From the NCBI GenBank assembly GCA_027490875.1, contig JAIXXE010000065.1, positions 1 through 9,905 of the forward strand: a stretch of DNA of 9,905 bases, in the 5' to 3' direction. The number at the start of each line of letters is the position of its first letter. The stretch's first letter is position 1. Below the pieces are notes generated by a model. The model searched no databases. It worked only from the letters and a program-made list of their open reading frames with translations, and had not been told where the DNA came from. This DNA comes from Alphaproteobacteria bacterium (GTDB taxonomy: Bacteria > Pseudomonadota > Alphaproteobacteria > UBA2136 > UBA6156). A program made the position numbers and the translations under genes. Shown here one piece after another: positions 1 to 5,855 of the stretch.

Positions 1-17
1 TTCCCCCCAACCGCGTT

Positions 18-84
18 CTGGAATGACGGGTGCGGCTGTGGCGAGTAATTATGGGCTTCGCTATATCCTTGCGCAGGCAAGGAT
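18..84. repeat. fragmentary palindromic repeats at the window edge
   Basis: CTGGAATGAC at 18-27 matches the outer end of the palindromic element at 1946-1955. Nearby, 65-84 forms an 8-bp hairpin (ATCCTTGC-GCAG-GCAAGGAT). Both look like pieces of dispersed palindromic repeats beyond the operon terminator. No gene is visible between position 1 and the lipA stop. Confidence 0.5.
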
Positions 85-98
85 CCACGCCTCACAGG

Positions 99-125
99 TA
101 AACGTAAAGGCCCCACTTGGGGCCT
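99..125 (-). terminator. intrinsic terminator after lipA
   Basis: A 7-bp GC-rich stem (AGGCCCC / GGGGCCT, 108-125) with a 4-nt loop is followed on the minus strand by TTTACGTTT. It starts 42 nt after the lipA stop and is the only convincing rho-independent terminator in the window, marking the likely end of the PDH operon transcript. Confidence 0.8.
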
Positions 126-167
126 CTGCTTTTGGTAACATCCTTTGTCCCCGCGCAACCAGAGCCG

Positions 168-1352
168 TTAAACCTGCCCAGCCTTCCGCTTACCGAGAAG
201 TTCGGCATAGTATTGGTCGGCATGGAAGCTGCTGCGCACCAAGGGGCCCGAAGTCACCATCAGGAAGCCGCGCAGCTTCGCCTGCTCTTCGTAGTAGGTA
301 AAGGTTTCGGGCGTAATGTACTCCATGACGGGAAAGTGCTGCGGGCTCGGCCGCAGGTACTGCCCGATGGTCAGGAAATCCACATGCGCCGCACGCAGGT
401 CATCCATCACCTGCAGCACTTCGTCGCGGTGTTCGCCCAAACCCACCATCAGGCCCGACTTGGTAAAGACCGGATAGGTAGCCAGCTCCTTCACGCGTTC
501 CAGCAGGCGCAGGCTGCCAAAGTAGCGCGCGCCGGGGCGGACTGTACGGTACAGGCGCGGCACAGTTTCTAAATTATGATTATAAACCTCGGGCCGCGCG
601 TTCACCACCAACGGGATGAAATCCTCATGGCGGCGGAAATCGGGGGTTAAAATCTCCACGCTCACGCCGGGCGCCTTGGCGTGAATGGCGTTGATGCAGT
701 CGGCCCAATGCCCCGCGCCGCCGTCGGCCAAATCATCGCGGTCCACGCTGGTAATCACCACATGCTTTAGGTCAAGCTCGCTCACCATCTGGGCCAAGTT
801 GGCGGCCTCGTGGGGGTTCACCGCATTGGGCTTGCCGGTTTTGATGTTGCAAAACGCACAGCCCCGCGTGCAGGTGTCGCCCAAAATCATCACCGTCAGG
901 TGGCCCGAGGCCCAGCAATCCCCAATGTTCGGGCAGGCGGCTTCTTCACACACCGTATGGAGTTTTTTACTACGAACCTGCTCCACCAGTTCAAAATATT
1001 TCGGGTTGGAAGGCGCGCGCACCCGCAGCCAGTCGGGCTTGCCCGACATATGCGCGATACCCTGCGTCAGGCTCTCGCCACCCCCGCCCCTTACACCTGT
1101 GACGCGACGGCTATCCAACCGCGCCCGCACGCCATCTCGGTAATTGGCGCGGTGGTCATGCTCAGGCCCCTCCTCATTCGGCGGCGGGGCGCTATCGCCC
1201 TTCGTCCGTTTATACTCCGCAAACGCCGCCTTAGGGGCATCGGGCACGTGCTCGTAGCCCAATTCGGCCACGCCGTCGGTGGGAATCCCCGCCGCCGCCA
1301 GTTCTTGGCGGACGTCCTCGCGGTTTTCGGAATGGGTGAGAGTGATTTTCAT
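168..1352 (-). CDS. lipA: lipoyl synthase with unusual N-terminal extension
   Basis: LipA is a radical-SAM enzyme that inserts two sulfurs into protein-bound octanoyl groups to make the lipoyl cofactor of E2. The open frame from ATG 1352 gives 394 aa. Recognisable LipA begins only at about residue 102 (MSGKPDWLRVRAP, ATG 1049), which alone would give 293 aa. The auxiliary cluster cysteines are 135, 140 and 146 (CEEAACPNIGDC), the radical-SAM cysteines are 161, 165 and 168 (CTRGCAFC), and the conserved RSSFHAD lies near the C-terminus. The first ~65 codons have host-like GC-rich third positions, suggesting real coding. Residues ~66-101 are Arg/Gly-rich and of unclear status. The ATG at 1352 overlaps the upstream stop by 4 nt. 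The two alternatives are a long fused LipA or a separate small gene followed by LipA from 1049. Confidence 0.93.
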   Translation of the reverse strand: MKITLTHSENREDVRQELAAAGIPTDGVAELGYEHVPDAPKAAFAEYKRTKGDSAPPPNEEGPEHDHRANYRDGVRARLDSRRVTGVRGGGGESLTQGIAHMSGKPDWLRVRAPSNPKYFELVEQVRSKKLHTVCEEAACPNIGDCWASGHLTVMILGDTCTRGCAFCNIKTGKPNAVNPHEAANLAQMVSELDLKHVVITSVDRDDLADGGAGHWADCINAIHAKAPGVSVEILTPDFRRHEDFIPLVVNARPEVYNHNLETVPRLYRTVRPGARYFGSLRLLERVKELATYPVFTKSGLMVGLGEHRDEVLQVMDDLRAAHVDFLTIGQYLRPSPQHFPVMEYITPETFTYYEEQAKLRGFLMVTSGPLVRSSFHADQYYAELLGKRKAGQV

Positions 1353-1822
1353 TTAAACAAACTTATCACTAATGCAAACGAGAAGAAAAGTATCCCTGAA
1401 AAATAGTAATTAAGAGATATATGTAATTTATAATTTATATACTCACAATAATCATTAATTTTTTTATTTATGCTCTCAAAATTAGAAGAACCTTCCATCA
1501 AGTTCTCTATTGATTCTAAATAGACATTCACTCGACCGTGCGAAAATATTTGCTTCTTATCACTATCTATTTCAATTAAAAATACTAAATACGCACCAAG
1601 CACCAAGTAACAAGAAGCAATTAATATAAACGCAATAAATAACTCAAAATACTTAGCCGATTCAAACTGAGATAAAAATCCTATAATTGAAGCAAAAGTT
1701 AATCCATATGTAGCCTTATAAGAAGATATCTTCTTTTCAGCATTTGATAAAACTTCAAGTCCAATTTTCTCGAATTTATCCGTAATTGTTTCAACATTAA
1801 TGGGCAAAGTATGCTTACGCAT
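1349..1822 (-). CDS. AT-rich three-helix membrane protein of unknown function, inserted between lpd and lipA
   Basis: I do not recognise this 157-aa protein. It has a charged N-terminal region (1-37), hydrophobic stretches at about 38-52 and 58-84 (LFIAFILIASCYLVLGAYLVFL), a charged soluble segment (about 85-135) and a C-terminal helix at about 136-156 (YFSGILFFSFALVISLF). Two adjacent helices with a soluble arm loosely recall SLATT-type 2TM effectors, without any diagnostic motif. The ATG at 1822 overlaps the stop of the duplicated lpd tail by 8 nt and uses its GAGGGG as a ribosome site. The TGA overlaps the lipA ATG by 4 nt (ATGA). G+C in 1681-1740 is 17/60, far below the neighbours. Coupling on both sides suggests it is translated with the operon. 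Confidence 0.78.
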   Translation of the reverse strand: MRKHTLPINVETITDKFEKIGLEVLSNAEKKISSYKATYGLTFASIIGFLSQFESAKYFELFIAFILIASCYLVLGAYLVFLIEIDSDKKQIFSHGRVNVYLESIENLMEGSSNFESINKKINDYCEYINYKLHISLNYYFSGILFFSFALVISLFK

Positions 1823-1853
1823 TCAAAGCCCGCCCCTCACTGTTCAACACCGC
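1815..1853 (-). repeat. second copy of the lpd 3' end (12 codons plus stop), synonymous variant
   Basis: This segment encodes AVLNSEGRALNA followed by TAA, matching the last 12 codons and stop of lpd (1972-2010) at an offset of 157 bp. Nine of 39 bases differ, none changes the peptide, and one difference replaces Ser TCG with AGT, which needs more than one step. It is detached from the lpd frame. Its GAG GGG codons provide the ribosome-binding site for the downstream AT-rich gene, whose ATG overlaps its stop. It is probably the original or a xenologous lpd terminus displaced by recombination. Confidence 0.85.
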
Positions 1854-1979
1854 CAAGTATTTTGTCATTCCAGCGAAAGCTGGAATCTTGTTGGTCGCAG
1901 CCCTCTGCTCGTTTTGCAACGCTCCCGAGAGGATTCCAGCTTTCGCTGGAATGACAAAGGAACTATGGATACTAAGCAT
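1815..1979 (-). CDS. possible 54-aa bridging ORF across the palindromic element
   Basis: An open frame starts at ATG 1979, overlapping the lpd stop by 8 nt (ATGCTTAG). It runs through both arms of the palindromic element and ends in the duplicated lpd tail, AVLNSEGRALNA, at TAA 1817-1815. That stop in turn overlaps the ATG of the next gene by 8 nt (ATGCGTAA). An excellent Shine-Dalgarno sequence (AAGGAAGG) lies 7 nt upstream inside the last lpd codons. The palindromic arms encode FVIPAKAGI and KIPAFAGMT, a frame these repeats often leave open, so coding capacity alone is weak evidence. If translated, it would relay terminating ribosomes from lpd to the downstream gene. I see no domain in it. 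Confidence 0.3.
   Translation of the reverse strand: MLSIHSSFVIPAKAGILSGALQNEQRAATNKIPAFAGMTKYLAVLNSEGRALNA
1861..1958. repeat. paired palindromic (REP-like) element, 27-bp inverted repeat
   Basis: Positions 1861-1887 and 1932-1958 are perfect inverted repeats of 27 bp around a 44-nt spacer. Each arm contains its own hairpin, ATTCCAGC-GAAA-GCTGGAAT (1867-1886, mirrored at 1933-1952). Repeats with TCATTCCAGCGAAAGCTGGAAT are a common intergenic family in proteobacteria. There is no obvious target-site duplication flanking the arms. In RNA it would form a very stable structure between lpd and the lipA-proximal genes, able to stabilise upstream mRNA or attenuate downstream transcription. Confidence 0.9.
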
Positions 1980-3399
1980 TCAAAGCCCTTCCTTCCGAAT
2001 TCAACACCGCTTCCCCAATCATCTCAGAGAGCGTCGGGTGCGGCAAGCAGGCGTGCAGGAAGTCGGCTTCCACCGCCTCCATGCTGCGGCCGAGCACAAA
2101 GGTGCTAATCATTTCCGTGGCCTCGGCGCCGATGATATGCGCCCCCAGCAGCGCCCCCGTGGCCTCATCGAACAGCACCTTCACCATGCCCACCGGCTCG
2201 CCCATCGCCAGCGCCTTGCCGTTGGCCTGATAGTTGAAACGCCCCACCTTAACCTTGTACCCCGCGGCCTTGGCCGCCGCCTCGGTGTAGCCGGTGCTGG
2301 CCACCTGCGGCGTGCAGTAGGTGCAGCCGGGGATGTTGGTGTAATCCATCGCATGAGGCTTTTCAGCTTTACCCAAAGTATAGGCAATATGCTCGGCCGC
2401 AATCACGCCCTCATGGCTGGCCACGTGGGCCAGCCATGGCGCGCCGGCTACGTCACCAATGGCGTAAATATGCGGCACGCCCGTTTGGTAATAGTCGTTC
2501 ACCACAATCGCGCCGCGTTCCACCACCACGCCGCCGCTGGCCTTACCGGAATGGCCCATCTGAGGCTGCGGCAGATTCAGGCCTTCCACGTTGCCCACCA
2601 CACCGATGGCCAGAATCGCGCGGTCAAAGCTGGTGGCCTTGCCGTTGATGTCGGCGCTGACGCCCGTCTTGGTCGGCTTCAGATTCGCCACCTTGGCATT
2701 GAGCAGAATCTCGATGCCGTCCTTCTCCAACGCCTTCTGCAGCAGCGCACCAATTTCCTCATCTTCGGCTGGCACGATGCGGCCCTGCGCCTCGCACAGC
2801 GTCACCTTACAGCCCAGCGCGCTGTAAAAGCTGGCGAACTCCACGCCAATCGCCCCACCGCCGATGATGAGCAGGGATTGGGGCAGCTCGGCAGGCACCA
2901 TGGCCTCGCGCGCCGTCCAGATGTGTTTCCCATCGGCTTCCAGTACACCCTTAATTTGCTTAGCGCGCGCGCCCGTGGCGATGATGGCGTGGCCGAAGCC
3001 AACCTCGCTCACTTGAGTGTCTCGGCCCGTAACGGTCAGCACCTTGTCGCTCTTAAAGCTGGCCTCGCCTTTAATAACCTCAATTTTATTCTTCTTCATC
3101 AGGAAGCCGATGCCCTTACTCAGCTGCGCTGCAACCTCGCGACTGCGCCCGATGATTTTGGCAAAATCCAGCCCCTCATCACGTACCTTCAGGCCAAAGT
3201 CGGCCGCGTGGGCGATGGCGCGTTTTAGTTCAGCCGCCTTCAGCAACGCCTTGGTGGGGATGCAGCCCCAGTTCAGGCACACGCCACCCATTTCGGCGCG
3301 CTCCACAATCGCCACCTTCAGGCCCAACTGGCTGGCGCGAATGGCGGCGACATACCCGCCGGGGCCGGAGCCGATAATTACTACATCGTACTTATCCAT
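1972..3399 (-). CDS. lpd: dihydrolipoamide dehydrogenase, pyruvate dehydrogenase E3 component
   Basis: E3 reoxidises the dihydrolipoyl arm of E2 using FAD and NAD. The product is 475 aa, the usual length. The FAD-binding GSGPGGYVAAIRA is at residues 10-22, the redox disulfide Cys41/Cys46 is in GGVCLNWGCIPTKALL, the NAD-binding motif is IGGGAIGVEFASFY near 178, and the second FAD motif is YAIGDVAGAPWLAH. The C-terminal catalytic His454/Glu459 dyad lies in HPTLSEMIGE. The ATG at 3399 is one base after the stop of the AT-rich upstream gene. The last 12 codons and stop (1972-2010) are repeated 157 bp downstream with nine synonymous differences. The intact copy uses AAT TCG GAA GGA AGG and ends in TAG, so this end may derive from a different lpd lineage. 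An ATG in the overlap ATGCTTAG starts the small frame that crosses the repeat. Confidence 0.96.
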   Translation of the reverse strand: MDKYDVVIIGSGPGGYVAAIRASQLGLKVAIVERAEMGGVCLNWGCIPTKALLKAAELKRAIAHAADFGLKVRDEGLDFAKIIGRSREVAAQLSKGIGFLMKKNKIEVIKGEASFKSDKVLTVTGRDTQVSEVGFGHAIIATGARAKQIKGVLEADGKHIWTAREAMVPAELPQSLLIIGGGAIGVEFASFYSALGCKVTLCEAQGRIVPAEDEEIGALLQKALEKDGIEILLNAKVANLKPTKTGVSADINGKATSFDRAILAIGVVGNVEGLNLPQPQMGHSGKASGGVVVERGAIVVNDYYQTGVPHIYAIGDVAGAPWLAHVASHEGVIAAEHIAYTLGKAEKPHAMDYTNIPGCTYCTPQVASTGYTEAAAKAAGYKVKVGRFNYQANGKALAMGEPVGMVKVLFDEATGALLGAHIIGAEATEMISTFVLGRSMEAVEADFLHACLPHPTLSEMIGEAVLNSEGRALNA

Positions 3400-3400
3400 G

Positions 3401-3709
3401 TTACTTACTCGCTTCGTTTTCTTTAAGTGGATATTCTGAAATAAGAGTTTCGTAATTCATTCTCATACCACTACCTACAGGGGCGGATGGATCATAAACA
3501 ACCATTTCGTCCCAGATGAATGGTTCACCTTTATGGGCTTGATATTGAGAAAGTTTCCAAACGCGTCCCTTGCATTTATCGATAAGAAAATTACCTACTA
3601 ACCAATTTTCTCCTCTACTAATTTCATAACATTTTGAATTATGAGTTACTGTAAAATAAATGCAGGCAGAAACAATGAGAATTCCAAAAACATAGAGCCA
3701 ACTATTCAT
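3401..3709 (-). CDS. AT-rich single-helix membrane or periplasmic protein of unknown function, inserted between pdhC and lpd
   Basis: I do not recognise this 102-aa protein. Residues 3-21 (SWLYVFGILIVSACIYFTV) form an N-terminal signal anchor. The rest is soluble, with two cysteines (27 and 46) and a segment NFLIDKCKGRVWKLSQY. That segment resembles small exported proteins with a 'fllD..tG+vW.l' pattern, only as a loose impression. The topology suggests the body lies in the periplasm. The ATG at 3709 is 4 nt after the pdhC stop; an in-frame TTG at 3721 overlaps that stop by 8 nt and is an alternative. Its TAA is one base before the lpd ATG. G+C in 3601-3660 is only 14/60, while the middle of the gene is closer to 28/60. 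Its 3' end must supply translation signals for lpd; I see only a weak GAG-containing site there. Confidence 0.72.
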   Translation of the reverse strand: MNSWLYVFGILIVSACIYFTVTHNSKCYEISRGENWLVGNFLIDKCKGRVWKLSQYQAHKGEPFIWDEMVVYDPSAPVGSGMRMNYETLISEYPLKENEASK

Positions 3710-3713
3710 AGTC

Positions 3714-4931
3714 TTATACAATCATTCCTACTGGTTGTTCTAAATAACGCTTAATCGCCCCCAGCAATTCCGCCCCCAGCGCCCCGTCAATCACGCGGTG
3801 ATCGACCGAAAGCGTGAGCGCCAGCAGGTTGGCCGCATCGGCCGCCCCCACCGCCAGAATGGCGGCTTGCGGCGGGTTGATGATGGCCGAGAACTCTTCA
3901 ATGCCGTACATGCCAAGGTTGGAAATGCTGAAGCTGCCGCCCGTGTACTGCTCGGGCTTCAATTTGTTGGCCCGTGCGTCGGCGGCCAGGGCCTTCATCT
4001 CGGTGCTGATGCTTGCCAGCGTCTTTTGGTCGGCATTGGTCACAATCGGGGTAATCAGGCCGCCTTCTATGCTCACCGCCACCGAAATATCCACATTGCC
4101 GAACTGCACCACAGAGTCCCCATTCCACGCCGCATTGGCCGCCGGGTACTGCGCCAAAGCCAGCGCGCTGGCCTTTATGATGAGGTCGTTGACGCTCACC
4201 TTAATCTTTTCGCCCCGCGCTTCGTAGTGGGCATTCAGCTGTTTGCGCAGGTCTAAGGCCGCGCTCATATCGGCGCGTACCTTCAGGTAAAAATGCGGCA
4301 CGGTTTGCTTGCTTTGTGTCAACCGCGCGGCAATGGCTTTCCGCATGGGCGTGAGCTTTTCCACGCGGTCGGCAAAGCGTTGAATGGCTGCGCTGCCGCC
4401 CCCGCGAGGGGCATTCTGTAAATCCTTCGCCACCACACGCCCACGCGGGCCGCTGCCCTGAAGGCGCGACAAATCCAGCCCCTGCTGGTCGGCCAAGCGC
4501 TTGGCGAGCGGTGAGGCTACCACGCGGCCCTGCGTGGCGGCAGGTTGATGAACGGGGGCGGCCAGCACCGGAAGAACCGGCGCAGCCAGCACAACGGGGG
4601 TAACAGCAGGCACGGCGGCAACCGCAGGCGGCGCAGCCTCGGCCTTGGGGGTAGCCTTGCCTTGGGGCTGGTAGTCGGCGGGCACGGTCTCACCTTTTCT
4701 GGCCAGCACGGCGATGGGTGCCCCTACGGGCAGGTCGGTGCCAAGTTCGGCCACAAAAGCGTGAATAATCCCATCCTCGCTGGCCTCTACTTCCATGGTG
4801 GCCTTGTCGGTTTCCACTTCGGCCACCACGTCACCCGCTTTCAGGGCATCGCCGGGCTTTTTAAGCCATTTGGCCAAGCGCCCCTCGGTCATGGTCGGGC
4901 TCAGTTGGGGCATCAGCAGGTCGATGGGCAT
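3714..4931 (-). CDS. pdhC: dihydrolipoamide acetyltransferase, pyruvate dehydrogenase E2 component
   Basis: E2 is the core of the PDH complex. It passes the acetyl group from E1 on its lipoyl arm to CoA. The product is 405 aa. The order is one lipoyl domain (about 1-80, lipoylated Lys43 in VETDKATME), an Ala/Pro-rich linker (about 90-135), an E1/E3-binding domain (about 137-172, VVASPLAKRLADQQGLDLS and GSGPRGRVVAKDL) and the acetyltransferase domain (about 185-405) with DHRVIDGALG (His378, Asp382). Between AAILAVGA and LSVDHR there are only about 10 residues; homologues I remember have about 20, so a beta-hairpin may be missing. The ATG at 4931 follows a GAGAGAA ribosome site. The last ten sense codons (3717-3746) include TTA, CAA, CCA, GTA and GGA and are AT-richer than the rest of the gene. 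Confidence 0.95.
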   Translation of the reverse strand: MPIDLLMPQLSPTMTEGRLAKWLKKPGDALKAGDVVAEVETDKATMEVEASEDGIIHAFVAELGTDLPVGAPIAVLARKGETVPADYQPQGKATPKAEAAPPAVAAVPAVTPVVLAAPVLPVLAAPVHQPAATQGRVVASPLAKRLADQQGLDLSRLQGSGPRGRVVAKDLQNAPRGGGSAAIQRFADRVEKLTPMRKAIAARLTQSKQTVPHFYLKVRADMSAALDLRKQLNAHYEARGEKIKVSVNDLIIKASALALAQYPAANAAWNGDSVVQFGNVDISVAVSIEGGLITPIVTNADQKTLASISTEMKALAADARANKLKPEQYTGGSFSISNLGMYGIEEFSAIINPPQAAILAVGAADAANLLALTLSVDHRVIDGALGAELLGAIKRYLEQPVGMIV

Positions 4932-4951
4932 GGTCTGGTTCTCTCGTTTAC

Positions 4952-5377
4952 TTACAAAAATCTCACATACACATTCAGCAGGTAAATCGGCCAATAGGTG
5001 CAGGTAACACTTAACACAAACAGGCGGCTGCCCCACTTGGCGGCAGGGCCGCTATGGGCGCTGCAACGCCAGATGCTGACCACATGCCACAGGGAGTAAC
5101 TCCACCAGAAGCCAAACATCACCGCCACGGCGTAAAAGGCCAAGCCTGCCAGCAGCACATCTCCGGTATAGAAGTTAAGGTATGCCTGCTGTAACACGGG
5201 CATGGAAAGCAGCGTAAAAATCAGGCCAATCAGCGTGCCTACCCCCATGCCCCACACCCAAAAGGCGCCCCAGAGCGCCATCTCGCCGCGCCAGTAGGCG
5301 GCAAACATGGCCGAAACAGCGTCCATCGGGCGCACCGCGGCTGAAGGAGAACCCTTCAACATCTTTTTACTAGCCAA
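4952..5377 (-). CDS. small multi-pass inner-membrane protein of unknown function
   Basis: This predicted integral membrane protein is 141 aa if started at TTG 5377, or 136 aa from ATG 5362. TTG has GGAGAG 7 nt upstream and overlaps the Nudix stop by 8 nt (TTGGCTAG), so I prefer it. Hydrophobic segments lie at about residues 34-58, 75-97 and 114-137. The motif SLWHVVSIWRCS with aromatic and glycine-rich helices resembles a proteobacterial family of uncharacterised membrane proteins with a conserved VSxWRC element; no function is known to me. The base composition is host-like, unlike the three AT-rich inserts. Its stop lies 20 nt before the pdhC ATG, so it is very likely co-transcribed with the PDH genes. 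Confidence 0.8.
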   Translation of the reverse strand: MASKKMLKGSPSAAVRPMDAVSAMFAAYWRGEMALWGAFWVWGMGVGTLIGLIFTLLSMPVLQQAYLNFYTGDVLLAGLAFYAVAVMFGFWWSYSLWHVVSIWRCSAHSGPAAKWGSRLFVLSVTCTYWPIYLLNVYVRFL

Positions 5378-5855
5378 GTTGAATCTCTCCTGTTGCTTTA
5401 AAGGCTTCATACAGTTTAAACGCGTAGGCGGCATCAATTTTTAGCGGGCTTGGCAGCTGATTGAGGGGAAAAATCTTCAGTTCGGAATGTTCGGCGTCGG
5501 CTACCGGAATACGCCCATTGGCGCGCACTTCAAACAGCGTGTTCACAATCTGTACTGCGTCACCGTTGGGGTAGGTGTAGGTCATGAAGGCAGGGTCGGT
5601 TTGCAGGCCCACCATGCGGTAGTGGTCGGCTTCCAGCTGGGTTTCTTCTTGTAACTCAGCCCGCATACATGCGGTCGCACTCTGGCCAAGTTCCATCGAC
5701 CCCCCAAAGTAGGCCCACTCGCCCCCCGCACTGCGCTTGCCCAGCCAGACGTGGTCGTCATCGGCCAGTAAAATAATCCCCACCCCGGCCGTAATCAGGG
5801 CATCGGTGCCTACCTTTTGGCGCACACGCCAGAGGTAACTGCCCTCAAACCCCAC
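5370..5855 (-). CDS. Nudix hydrolase with a divergent Nudix box
   Basis: Nudix proteins hydrolyse nucleoside diphosphates linked to another group; the substrate here cannot be read from sequence. From the proposed GTG at 5855 the product is 161 aa. It has the usual N-terminal SYLWRVRQKVG and LITAGVGIILL, then the box at about residues 51-75 (GGSMELGQS, RAELQEETQLE), and a C-terminal FPLNQLPSPLK. In the Nudix consensus Gx5Ex7REUxEExGU the first Glu is Gln, the Arg before the invariant Glu is Ala (with Arg one position earlier) and the late Gly is Gln. The metal-binding ELQEE core is intact, so activity is plausible. The GTG overlaps the pdhB TAG by one base (TAGTG) with a run of six G about 8 nt upstream; a GTG 11 codons in is an alternative. 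Codon use resembles the host, except that the last codons are AT-richer. Confidence 0.85.
   Translation of the reverse strand: MGFEGSYLWRVRQKVGTDALITAGVGIILLADDDHVWLGKRSAGGEWAYFGGSMELGQSATACMRAELQEETQLEADHYRMVGLQTDPAFMTYTYPNGDAVQIVNTLFEVRANGRIPVADAEHSELKIFPLNQLPSPLKIDAAYAFKLYEAFKATGEIQLG

Noticed and set aside
117..1406. Plus-strand open frames opposite lipA
   Set aside because: They are antisense shadows of a clear LipA with all six cluster cysteines; no ribosome sites or domains were seen.
1861..1958. Insertion sequence or MITE with target-site duplication
   Set aside because: The arms are perfect inverted repeats, but there is no flanking short direct duplication and no transposase; the family resembles dispersed REP-like palindromes. 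The longer lpd-end duplication is coding and synonymous-divergent, unlike a transposition footprint.
1888..3228. 446-codon plus-strand open frame antisense to lpd
   Set aside because: It mirrors the GC-rich lpd codons, has no recognisable domain, and lpd itself has full catalytic motifs.
3798..4985. Plus-strand open frames opposite pdhC, including a Gly/His-rich one
   Set aside because: They are reverse-strand readings of the E2 Ala/Pro linker and catalytic domain; composition explains them.
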